Assembly: GCF_014201335.1 (NCBI RefSeq)
Contig: NZ_JACHEB010000014.1
Coordinates: forward strand, 1-64,000
Length of the DNA: 64,000 bases
Direction of reading: 5' to 3'
From: Tunturiibacter gelidiferens
GTDB lineage: Bacteria > Acidobacteriota > Terriglobia > Terriglobales > Acidobacteriaceae
Shown here: one piece after another, positions 30,790-37,099 of the stretch
Layout of the letters: each line of letters opens with the position of its first letter
How positions within the stretch are numbered: the stretch's first letter is position 1
Translations under genes and position numbers: made by a program
The notes under the pieces: model-generated
Databases searched by the model: none
What the model was told of the DNA's origin: nothing
What the model saw: the letters and a program-made list of their open reading frames with translations, nothing else

Positions 30790-31428
30790 ATGAGAAAAAG
30801 GGCGATCCTGTTTGGGTGTGGGTTGATGATGCTTTCGGTCTCGTCTTTGCTGTCGGTGGCGCAGAGCGGGTTGGCGGCGCAGAACGGTGATCGCTCGGAC
30901 TCTTCAGCGTTTGATCGTTACATAGGCTGCAGGTTCAGCGATGGGTTATCGGTTGTGGAGACATCGCCGCTTGCGCCGGGCATTCACGAGCGCACGGTTC
31001 CGACCTCGAAGGGATCGAAACAGGTGGGGATGGTGGAGGGGCGAAGGGTAATGTTCGCTTATCCAGGGAAGGATTTCTACGCGAACGTGAAGGTAGAGAT
31101 TCTGCCGGAGAAGGACTATTCGGAGACGAGACAGACTCTGGTCGATAACTTCGACTACATGCTAGCGACCAGCAAAGACAGCACGAGGAACTATGAGTTG
31201 AAGCCGAAGCTTAATGGTCTCGATATTCGTGGGTTGGATAAAGACAAGCTTGAAGGTGGTGTCTTAGGGATCTATGTGCTGTTGAACGATGCGTCGAGGG
31301 TGGTGACTACGATTTATTTTTTGAATCAGGAGTCGAAGGACCGGAGCTTTCAGACGATTGAGGAATATCGCGTGGCAAGAGATCGATTTCTTTCGACTTA
31401 CGCAGCTTGTATTGCGACGAAACACTAG
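30790..31428 (+). CDS. Secreted hypothetical protein
   Basis: A 212-residue protein with a typical signal peptide (MRKRAILFGCGLMMLSVSS, cleavage likely after SVAQ or LAAQ). The mature part has no domain I recognise. It contains one Cys near the start (IGCRFSDGL) and one near the C-terminus (YAACIATKH) that could form a disulfide. It has a mixed alpha/beta composition with VEGRRVMFAYPGKDFYANVKVE and a long EEYRVARDRFLSTYAAC helix at the end. It begins 10 bases after an upstream ATG-like triplet and has AAAGGAG further upstream (~18 bases). It appears to be monocistronic, behind a promoter-like region with paired TTGACAGT boxes. Confidence 0.65.
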   Translation: MRKRAILFGCGLMMLSVSSLLSVAQSGLAAQNGDRSDSSAFDRYIGCRFSDGLSVVETSPLAPGIHERTVPTSKGSKQVGMVEGRRVMFAYPGKDFYANVKVEILPEKDYSETRQTLVDNFDYMLATSKDSTRNYELKPKLNGLDIRGLDKDKLEGGVLGIYVLLNDASRVVTTIYFLNQESKDRSFQTIEEYRVARDRFLSTYAACIATKH

Positions 31429-31492
31429 TTGTCTTTTTTTGCAGGGCTGACTCGCGTGAGTTGCGAGACAGCCCTGCGGTTGGTGGAGATAG

Positions 31493-32266
31493 TTATTTGG
31501 TGGATGCGGCGGCCTTCTCGATGAGGGCTGCGACGGGTGCGGGATGTGACAGCATGGCGACGTGGCTGGAAGGGAGCGTGATGGTCTCTGCATGAATCGC
31601 GCTGGCCATGGCGCGCTCGGCGTCGGGTGGGATCATGCGATCGTTCGCGGAGACGACGTACCAGGAGGGCTTTTGATGCCAGGCTGCGGTGGTGATGGTT
31701 CCACCCAGCACTTTGGCGTTGGTTGGCCCCTGGGTGGCGGTGATCTCCGCTTTTTCTGCAGGGGTGAGGTCTTGAGCGAAGTCTTCTGAGACACCTTTCG
31801 GGGTGAGCTTCAGAAAGCCCTGTGCGTCGGGACGAAGTTCTGCGATACCGGGAGGTGGTGTTCCGCCCTGGCTCAACTGATTGATGGATCCGTTGTCGCC
31901 GGGTGCGAAGGCGGCGACATAGACGAGGCCGGAGACCTTGGGGTCATTGCCTGCTTCGGTGATGACGACGCCGCCGTAGGAGTGGCCGACGAGAAGCACC
32001 GGTCCATCTTCAATGGCGATGGCCCGTTTGACGGTGGCGACATCGTCTTCGAGTGAAGTGAGGGGAAGCTCTACGGCGACGACGCGGAGACCCTTGGCCT
32101 CGAGGAGAGGGATGACCTTGGACCAGCTCGCGCCGTTGGCCCAGGCACCGTGTACGAGAATGACGTTGTGAGTGGGGCCGGTTGATGAGGTTTGGGCTGG
32201 GCTGGGCGTGGCTACCGCAGAAAAGAGGAGCGCGGCGGTGAGGGTGGATAAGAGACGAAACTTCAT
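31493..32266 (-). CDS. Secreted alpha/beta hydrolase
   Basis: A 257-residue exported hydrolase. The signal peptide is MKFRLLSTLTAALLFSAVATP (to about 24). The fold signatures are NVILVHGAWANGASWSKV (oxyanion region), GHSYGG with nucleophile S96, and a C-terminal LPSSHVAMLSHP where the His completes the triad. It resembles the salicylate/esterase-like group of hydrolases often annotated only by fold. An operator-like palindrome (32298-32325) lies just upstream and matches one at the neighbouring TetR gene, so the gene is probably repressed by that regulator. The substrate is unknown. Confidence 0.85.
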   Translation of the reverse strand: MKFRLLSTLTAALLFSAVATPSPAQTSSTGPTHNVILVHGAWANGASWSKVIPLLEAKGLRVVAVELPLTSLEDDVATVKRAIAIEDGPVLLVGHSYGGVVITEAGNDPKVSGLVYVAAFAPGDNGSINQLSQGGTPPPGIAELRPDAQGFLKLTPKGVSEDFAQDLTPAEKAEITATQGPTNAKVLGGTITTAAWHQKPSWYVVSANDRMIPPDAERAMASAIHAETITLPSSHVAMLSHPAPVAALIEKAAASTK

Positions 32267-32297
32267 AGTGGTCCTTTCGAGTTGAGTTGCATTAGAA

Positions 32298-32325
32298 GTA
32301 ATCTACCTTCTAGTAGGTAGATTAC
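32298..32325. promoter_or_regulatory. TetR-type operator upstream of the hydrolase gene
   Basis: GTAATCTACC and GGTAGATTAC form a perfect 10-base inverted repeat around TTCTAGTA. The core CTACC-N8-GGT recurs at 32962-32978 next to the TetR gene (CTACCAACTAGTAGGT). Repressor binding is inferred from the symmetry, the repetition and the location. Confidence 0.65.
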
Positions 32326-32373
32326 GCTAAAAGCACAAAGACTTTGTCAGCGCCTGACAATCTTTACCTGAAT

Positions 32374-32952
32374 TTAGAGTTGTGCGGCGAGCCTGCGTAG
32401 GGCTCCCTGCATGACCGATGTATAGACTTTGCTCGTCCCGTAGGTGCGGGCTGAGACCATGGCGCCGTTGATTAGAGCGATGAATGTGTCGGCCTCGGTC
32501 GAGGCTGATTGTTCGAGCCGAACGATGCCTTTGGAACGGCCTTCTTCCATGGTTTCCTGGACCCATACTTTGAGTTCGCGGAAGTAACGCTTGACTTCAA
32601 GCGTTACCTCCTCCGGAAGCGTAGGGAGCTCGGCGCCTAGCAAGGCGGCGATGCAGATGGGCTCTGTTTTATCGCGAATGCATTTTTCCCAATAGAGAAC
32701 GTAGGCCTCGAGGCGCTTGAGCGGACTGTCAACTCGCTGGGTGAGATCGCTGAGCGCTGCGCCGAGCTTGTTGCGGTGTTGTTTGAGGACGGCAGTGACC
32801 AGAATCTCTTTGGTAGGAAAGTGGTGATGGATGCTTGGCTTACGAATTTTGACCATCTCTGCGATATCCGCATAGCTGAACGCCGAGTAGCCGCGATCGG
32901 CGAGGAGGGAGTGAGCGGCTTCGAGGATTCGATCTGCGGTATCACCTTGCAC
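32374..32952 (-). CDS. TetR/AcrR family regulator
   Basis: A 192-residue regulator starting with GTG at 32952. The helix-turn-helix is clear (ILEAAHSLLADRGYSAFSYADIAEMVKIRKPSIHHHFPTK split around the turn), followed by a helical ligand-binding domain with YWEKCIRDKTEPICIAALLGAEL. It is upstream of the hydrolase gene on the same strand and divergent from a plus-strand gene. Two matching palindromes, one 108 bases downstream before the hydrolase and one 10 bases upstream of its own start, indicate control of itself, the hydrolase and possibly the divergent gene. The inducer is unknown. Confidence 0.88.
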   Translation of the reverse strand: MQGDTADRILEAAHSLLADRGYSAFSYADIAEMVKIRKPSIHHHFPTKEILVTAVLKQHRNKLGAALSDLTQRVDSPLKRLEAYVLYWEKCIRDKTEPICIAALLGAELPTLPEEVTLEVKRYFRELKVWVQETMEEGRSKGIVRLEQSASTEADTFIALINGAMVSARTYGTSKVYTSVMQGALRRLAAQL

Positions 32953-32961
32953 GGCGGGATA

Positions 32962-32978
32962 CTACCAACTAGTAGGTG
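32962..32978. promoter_or_regulatory. TetR-type operator in the divergent promoter
   Basis: CTACCAACTAGTAGGTGTG repeats the core of the palindrome at 32298-32325 (CTACC-N2-CTAGTAGGT). It lies between the divergent starts at 32952 (TetR) and 33057 (hypothetical protein). Function is inferred. Confidence 0.55.
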
Positions 32979-33056
32979 TGGATGCAACTTGTATTGGACG
33001 AAATATTCGGTGGAATTTGTTCTCGCGGTGGGGATGGCGGGCGTATGGTCGGGGTT

Positions 33057-33773
33057 ATGAGCGAGCTTTTGGATTTGGCGGTGAGAGCGCACGGCGGGCT
33101 TGAGCGTTGGAATAAAGTGAAGTCCGTGACGGTTGCGGCTTCGATTTCGGGTGGGCTCTGGTATGTCAAGGGGAAGCTTGACTATCTGAAGAACGTTGTC
33201 GTGACGTGCGACGCGAAGGTTGAACGGCTGGTGATGGATTTTCCCGGACAGGATAAGCGGTCGATCTTTGAGCCGGAGCGGATTGTGATGGAGAAGGCGG
33301 ACGGGACGTTGATCGAGGCACGCGATGATCCGGAAAAGGCCTTTGAGGGGGATCAGCGAGAGAAGCCTTGGGACGATATCCATGTTGCTTACTTCAGCGG
33401 CGAGGCGTTGTGGACTTATTTGACCACTCCTTTTCTCTATACCTACGCGGGTTTCAAGAGCGAAGAGATTGCGTCGATTGAGGTAGAGGGCGAGACGTGG
33501 AGGCGGCTGAAGGTTAGCTTCCCGGATTATGTGAAGAGCCATACTCAGGAGCAGATCTCGTGCTTTGGGCCCGATGGTTTGCTGCGGCGACACGACTATA
33601 CGGTGGATATTCTTGGGGGTGCGACGGGACTTAATTATGCGTCGGATTATCGGGATGTTGACGGTATTGTTTTTCCGACGAAACGGCGGGTTTATGCGTA
33701 TGAAGGGGATTACCAGGTGGTGAAGGAGCCCTTGCTGGTTGCGATCGACATGGGCGAGATCACACTCCGCTAA
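33057..33773 (+). CDS. Conserved hypothetical protein, divergent from TetR
   Basis: I chose ATG 33057 (MSELLDLAVRAHGGLERW) with GGTCGGGG upstream; earlier starts at 32976 and 33045 would extend into the operator region. The 238-residue soluble product has no signal peptide or membrane helix. It is rich in beta strands with aromatic residues: GLWYVKGKLDYLKNVVVTC, then FSGEALWTYLTTPFLYTYAGF and VFPTKRRVYAYEGDYQVV. This suggests a half-barrel like LolA, but the match is only by eye. The AHGGLERWNKVKSV start recalls a widespread uncharacterised family. It may be co-regulated with the TetR gene across the shared operator. Confidence 0.7.
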   Translation: MSELLDLAVRAHGGLERWNKVKSVTVAASISGGLWYVKGKLDYLKNVVVTCDAKVERLVMDFPGQDKRSIFEPERIVMEKADGTLIEARDDPEKAFEGDQREKPWDDIHVAYFSGEALWTYLTTPFLYTYAGFKSEEIASIEVEGETWRRLKVSFPDYVKSHTQEQISCFGPDGLLRRHDYTVDILGGATGLNYASDYRDVDGIVFPTKRRVYAYEGDYQVVKEPLLVAIDMGEITLR

Positions 33774-33813
33774 GAGGCTTTCTGTGACGTTAGGGAACCT
33801 GTTGGCTTCCTGG

Positions 33814-33849
33814 AAAAAAACAGGCTGAGATCTCAAATAGATCTCAGCC
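33814..33849 (-). terminator. Intrinsic terminator of the DUF892 gene
   Basis: GGCTGAGATCT (33823-33833) and AGATCTCAGCC (33839-33849) form a perfect 11-base stem with loop CAAAT. On the minus strand it is followed after two bases by seven T (33814-33820). It lies 36 bases past the stop of the ferritin-like gene. Confidence 0.85.
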
Positions 33850-33884
33850 GAGTGGAAATTGATGGCGAGTGAAATGCTCGCCGT

Positions 33885-34418
33885 TTAGACGTGGGTGGGG
33901 ACAGCAGTCACCGTGTTCGCGGCGGCGGTGTTGACTCCGTCTGCGATGGAGGTGAGGAGTTCGTCGGCGTCTTTCTCTTCGTCGAGGATGCTGTCGAGGA
34001 TGTCGGCGGCGGCGTCTTCGCCGAGGAGCTCGGCCCAGGTGCGGAGGGTTCCGTAGACGGCGATTTCGTGATGCTCGACCTGCTGGGCGCTGGCAATGAG
34101 GGTGATGTCGCGGATGGTGGTGTCGGCGGCGTCCTTGATGTTGTCTTCGGCTTCGGAGACGAGGGCAGAGATGGCTTTGCAGGTGGAGGTGTCGGCTTCG
34201 CCGTTGTTGACGTCGCGGAGAAGGCTCTCGACCTTGGCGACGTGGCCCTGGGTTTCGGTGAGGTGGTTGTTGAAGGCGGAGGCGAGTTGAGGGTCGGTCG
34301 CTTTTTCAATCATGGTGGGCAGGGCCTTGGTGATCTTCTGCTCCATATCGAGCGCCTTGCGGAGGTTGGCGATGTAGAGGGTGCGTAGGTCTTCGATGTT
34401 TTCGGAAAAAAACTTCAT
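33885..34418 (-). CDS. DUF892 (YciE-like) ferritin-like protein
   Basis: A 177-residue all-helical protein. ATG 34418 follows AAGGAGA and begins MKFFSENIEDLRTLYIANL, typical for the family; a longer frame to 34493 adds a basic leader with no RBS. The helical bundle shows the pattern of DUF892 with QKITKALPTMIEKA, HLTETQGHVAKVESLL, AQQVEHHEIAVYGTL and LLGEDAAADILDSILDEEK. The Glu/His positions in HLTETQGH, EHHE and DEE resemble ferritin-like metal sites. Members are induced by osmotic or general stress in other bacteria; the exact role is not established. It ends in a strong terminator. Confidence 0.88.
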   Translation of the reverse strand: MKFFSENIEDLRTLYIANLRKALDMEQKITKALPTMIEKATDPQLASAFNNHLTETQGHVAKVESLLRDVNNGEADTSTCKAISALVSEAEDNIKDAADTTIRDITLIASAQQVEHHEIAVYGTLRTWAELLGEDAAADILDSILDEEKDADELLTSIADGVNTAAANTVTAVPTHV

Positions 34419-34805
34419 GGGGAGGTTCTCCTTGGTAAAAATTTGCGCGATGTCCTGCCGGCGTGGATTACGCCGTGTGGGGCTGCGTTGCATGTGGGTG
34501 AGAGCGGCGAACGTTCAGGCTGTGGCGCTCACGGTCGTTCTGCTTCTGGTGGATTGGATGCGGTGGTCTGGAGATGGTTGGCTGCATGGCGAGTGGCTGC
34601 ACCGGGATTGATGCGCTGTGAAAAGGATTTGGCGTAATTAGACGTTGTGTGGAATTTAACCGAGAGGAAGTGCGGCAACGGAAGAAGCTTCTTCCTTTCT
34701 GCTGCGGAACGACGGGCGAACGGTGCGGGAACAAAGTGCAGATCAAAGCGGCTTCGCGTGCATCGTATACTTACTCGATAACACTGCGAGACGGGCGGGA
34801 GAGAT
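34419..34805. other. Intergenic region before thiC, no gene seen
   Basis: About 390 bases between the divergent DUF892 and thiC genes. Short frames on both strands (34468-34746, 34529-34849) have no ribosome binding site and a shadow-like composition. I looked for the conserved cores of a thiamine pyrophosphate riboswitch (CTGAGA and the ACCTGAT-type element) and did not find them. Confidence 0.45.
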
Positions 34806-36302
34806 ATGAGCGAAAACGGGAACGGCGCAGCTTCAAACGGCAATGGCAACGGGGCGCATTCGCACGGTAACGACTACAAGGTGCCGACGGGGCGTGCGGA
34901 GTGGATTGTGAAGCGCAAGGCCGAGGCGGCGCGGACTGGCGACACGAACATGAGCCAGATGCACTTTGCGCGTAAGGGCATGATCACCGAAGAGATGGCT
35001 TATGTTGCTCAGCGGGAGAAGATTGCGGCGGAGCTGGTGCGGAGCGAGGTGGCGAAGGGGACGATGATTATTCCCGCGAACATCAACCACGTGGAGCTGG
35101 AGCCAATGGCGATTGGGGTGGAGTCGCTGTGCAAGATCAATGCGAATATCGGGAACTCCGCGCTGGTGTCGAATGTGGATGAGGAGCTGAAGAAGCTACA
35201 TACGGCGGTGCACTTTGGCGCTGATACGGTGATGGATCTGTCGACGGGTGGAGATATTCCGATGATTCGAGAGAAGATTTTGCGGCATTCGCCGGTGCCG
35301 ATTGGGACGGTGCCGTTGTATGAGGCGCTGAGCCGGGTGAAGAAGGTGGAAGATCTGAATATTGATCTTTACCTTGAAGTGATTGAAGAGCAGGCGCAGC
35401 AGGGTGTTGATTACTTTACGATTCATGCGGGCGTGCTGATTGAATATGTTCCGCTGGTGGCGAAGCGGATTACAGGGATTGTGAGCCGGGGCGGGGCGAT
35501 TCTGGCGCAATGGATGACCTCGCATCACAAGCAGAATTTTTTGTACGAGAACTTCGACCGGATCACGAAGGTGATGGCGAAGTATGACGTGAGCTACTCG
35601 CTCGGCGATGGATTGCGGCCGGGTTGTCTGGCGGATGCCAGCGACGAGGCTCAGTTTGCGGAGCTGAAGACGCTGGGTGATTTAACGCGGCAGGCCTGGA
35701 AGAGCGATGTGCAGGTGATGATCGAGGGGCCGGGACATATTCCGATGGACCAGATCAAGCTGCAGGTGGATAAGGAGGTCGAGCTCTGCGATGGCGCTCC
35801 GTTCTATGTGCTGGGACCTCTTGTGACTGACATTGCGCCGGGCTATGACCACATTACCTCTGCGATTGGTGCGGCGATGATTGGTTGGCATGGTGCGGCG
35901 ATGCTCTGCTATGTGACCCCGAAGGAGCATCTTGGGCTGCCGAATGAGAAGGATGTGAAGGACGGGATTATCGCTTATAAGATTGCTGCTCATGCGGCGG
36001 ATGTGGCGAGACATCGGCCGGGGGCGAGGGATCGGGATGATGCGATCTCGCATGCGCGGTATACGTTCGATTGGGATAAGCAGTTTGCGCTGTCGCTTGA
36101 CCCGGAGACGGCTCGGGGGATGCACGATGAGACGCTGCCGGATGATTACTACAAGGAAGCGGCGTTCTGCAGCATGTGTGGGCCGAAGTTCTGCAGCATG
36201 AACTGGTCGAGCAAGGTGGACGAGTTCAACGCGAAGGAGCATGGGCTGCACAAGCAAGACTTGACGCAGATTGTGACCGAGCAGATGGCGCTGCGCGGGT
36301 AG
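34806..36302 (+). CDS. thiC: Phosphomethylpyrimidine synthase
   Basis: Radical SAM enzyme that rearranges aminoimidazole ribotide to the thiamine pyrimidine. The 498-residue protein has a short Asn/Gly-rich N-terminal leader, then the ThiC barrel (MHFARKGMITEEMAYVAQRE, IPANINHVELEPMAIG, DLSTGGDIPMIREKIL, EGPGHIPMDQIK). The C-terminal cluster motif CSMCGPKFCSM carries the CX2CX4C cysteines near 455-463. GGGAGAGAT precedes the ATG. Cytoplasmic. No other thi gene is in the window, so it stands alone. The expected riboswitch is not apparent. Confidence 0.95.
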   Translation: MSENGNGAASNGNGNGAHSHGNDYKVPTGRAEWIVKRKAEAARTGDTNMSQMHFARKGMITEEMAYVAQREKIAAELVRSEVAKGTMIIPANINHVELEPMAIGVESLCKINANIGNSALVSNVDEELKKLHTAVHFGADTVMDLSTGGDIPMIREKILRHSPVPIGTVPLYEALSRVKKVEDLNIDLYLEVIEEQAQQGVDYFTIHAGVLIEYVPLVAKRITGIVSRGGAILAQWMTSHHKQNFLYENFDRITKVMAKYDVSYSLGDGLRPGCLADASDEAQFAELKTLGDLTRQAWKSDVQVMIEGPGHIPMDQIKLQVDKEVELCDGAPFYVLGPLVTDIAPGYDHITSAIGAAMIGWHGAAMLCYVTPKEHLGLPNEKDVKDGIIAYKIAAHAADVARHRPGARDRDDAISHARYTFDWDKQFALSLDPETARGMHDETLPDDYYKEAAFCSMCGPKFCSMNWSSKVDEFNAKEHGLHKQDLTQIVTEQMALRG

Positions 36303-36375
36303 AGGTTGAGTAGATGCTAGAGTGCGATAGCAACGTGAGGGCAACGACAAAGGCCAAAACAAAAGCGAAATACAG

Positions 36376-36401
36376 GGATCCTTCGCTTCGCTCAGGATGA
36401 C
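36376..36401 (-). repeat. Dispersed intergenic repeat copy
   Basis: GGATCCTTCGCTTCGCTCAG followed by GATGAC is the reverse-oriented, shorter version of the element at 25396-25436. The pattern (GTCATCCTGAGCGAAG, then GAAGGATCC) is familiar from acidobacterial intergenic regions. A degenerate second half (GCTCAGGGTCAGGATG) follows at about 36426. Confidence 0.5.
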
Positions 36402-36459
36402 GGTTTTGTTGGAGGTGCCCACTTTGCTCAGGGTCAGGATGTCGACAGTTGAATAGGAA

Positions 36460-36496
36460 AAGGCCGCATTCCTGGTTTGGGATGCGGCCTTACTTT
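36460..36496. terminator. Bidirectional terminator after thiC
   Basis: AAGGCCGCAT (36460-36469) and ATGCGGCCTT (36482-36491) form a perfect 10-base stem. A T-rich run (ACTTTTT) follows on the plus strand, and TTTTCC follows on the minus strand. It can serve thiC from the left and leftward transcription from the small-peptide gene on the right. Confidence 0.75.
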
Positions 36497-36730
36497 TTCG
36501 GGGAGGGTTTCTTGTTGGGTTGGCTCTGAGCGTTGGCTGAGAGTTTGTTGCGGCGGGGGCGAACGAGACTGAGCTGTGGGGCGGCAAGGGGTGGTTCGGG
36601 GCTGGGTTCGAAGGACGGCTCGAATTGGTCAGCGCTGAAGTTGAAGGCCAGGCCCGCAATGCGGTGGGGAATGCGGGTTGGTGTGGGCTGGCAACAACTT
36701 ACCCCGTGGGGCGGCAGCACAGGGGTGAGG

Positions 36731-36835
36731 CTAGAGAATATCGTTCCCTTCTTTGTTATCGGATCGCATGGCAAGAAGTGCAGGAGCAATAATCATTGCG
36801 AGAAATACCAAAGCTAAAACCAGATCATGGACCAT
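36731..36835 (-). CDS. 34-residue single-helix membrane peptide
   Basis: A small gene below usual size cut-offs. ATG 36835 has a strong ribosome binding site (AAAGGAGA, seven bases before the start). The peptide begins MVHDLVLALVFLAMIIAPAL and ends with a polar tail (RSDNKEGNDIL). The first ~22 residues form one hydrophobic helix with an internal AP. No other gene overlaps it, and the bidirectional terminator lies 240 bases downstream. A role as a small membrane subunit or regulator is possible but unproven. The good RBS, the helix-plus-charged-tail design and the absence of competing frames are the evidence. Confidence 0.6.
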   Translation of the reverse strand: MVHDLVLALVFLAMIIAPALLAMRSDNKEGNDIL

Positions 36836-36960
36836 TGGGGAGTCTCCTTTTGGCGGCTTTGACCGTCTTGAGAGTAATCATGCGGCAGGTAACTAACTGG
36901 GAATATCCCACTTCGGCACTGAAAGATACATCCTTTGGGGGATGGTTCCTTTTCCATGCT

Positions 36961-37056
36961 GGATGTGTCCTGCCGGACGGGCCTCCTGCGCGGAGGGCGG
37001 TCACTTCGTGACTTGTGTATCCCTTTGGGTGGTCCTCCCGTTGGTCGGAGTGATGG
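36961..37056. repeat. Palindromic dispersed repeat, copy A
   Basis: Contains GATGTGTCCTGCCGGACGGG, then GCGGTCACTTCGTGACTTG and a GTATCCCTT segment. The core GTCACTTCGTGAC is itself palindromic. The same order of blocks occurs at 49951-50064, and a partial copy at 39411-39480. It sits between the peptide gene and the M28 peptidase gene. No protein is encoded. Confidence 0.65.
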
Positions 37057-37099
37057 CTGATTGTGGTGTTTCGGATGGTGGTTTGTGGTGAGTTTGTGG

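Noticed and set aside
31441..31477. Hairpin GCAGGGCTG...CAGCCCTGC after the secreted protein gene as a terminator
   Set aside because: The stem is good, but the T run lies before it on the plus strand and an A run follows it on the minus strand, so it is not a standard intrinsic terminator for either neighbour.
34419..34805. Possible thiamine pyrophosphate riboswitch before thiC
   Set aside because: The conserved cores (CTGAGA and the ACCTGAT-type element) are not present in the 390 bases upstream, so no riboswitch can be supported.
35682..36659. 325-codon minus-strand frame across thiC
   Set aside because: Arg/His/Leu-rich shadow of thiC, with no domain or RBS.
36490..36789. 99-codon minus-strand frame ending in the thiC terminator
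   Set aside because: Pro/Ser-rich without an RBS or recognisable domain, and it overlaps the better-supported 34-residue peptide gene.
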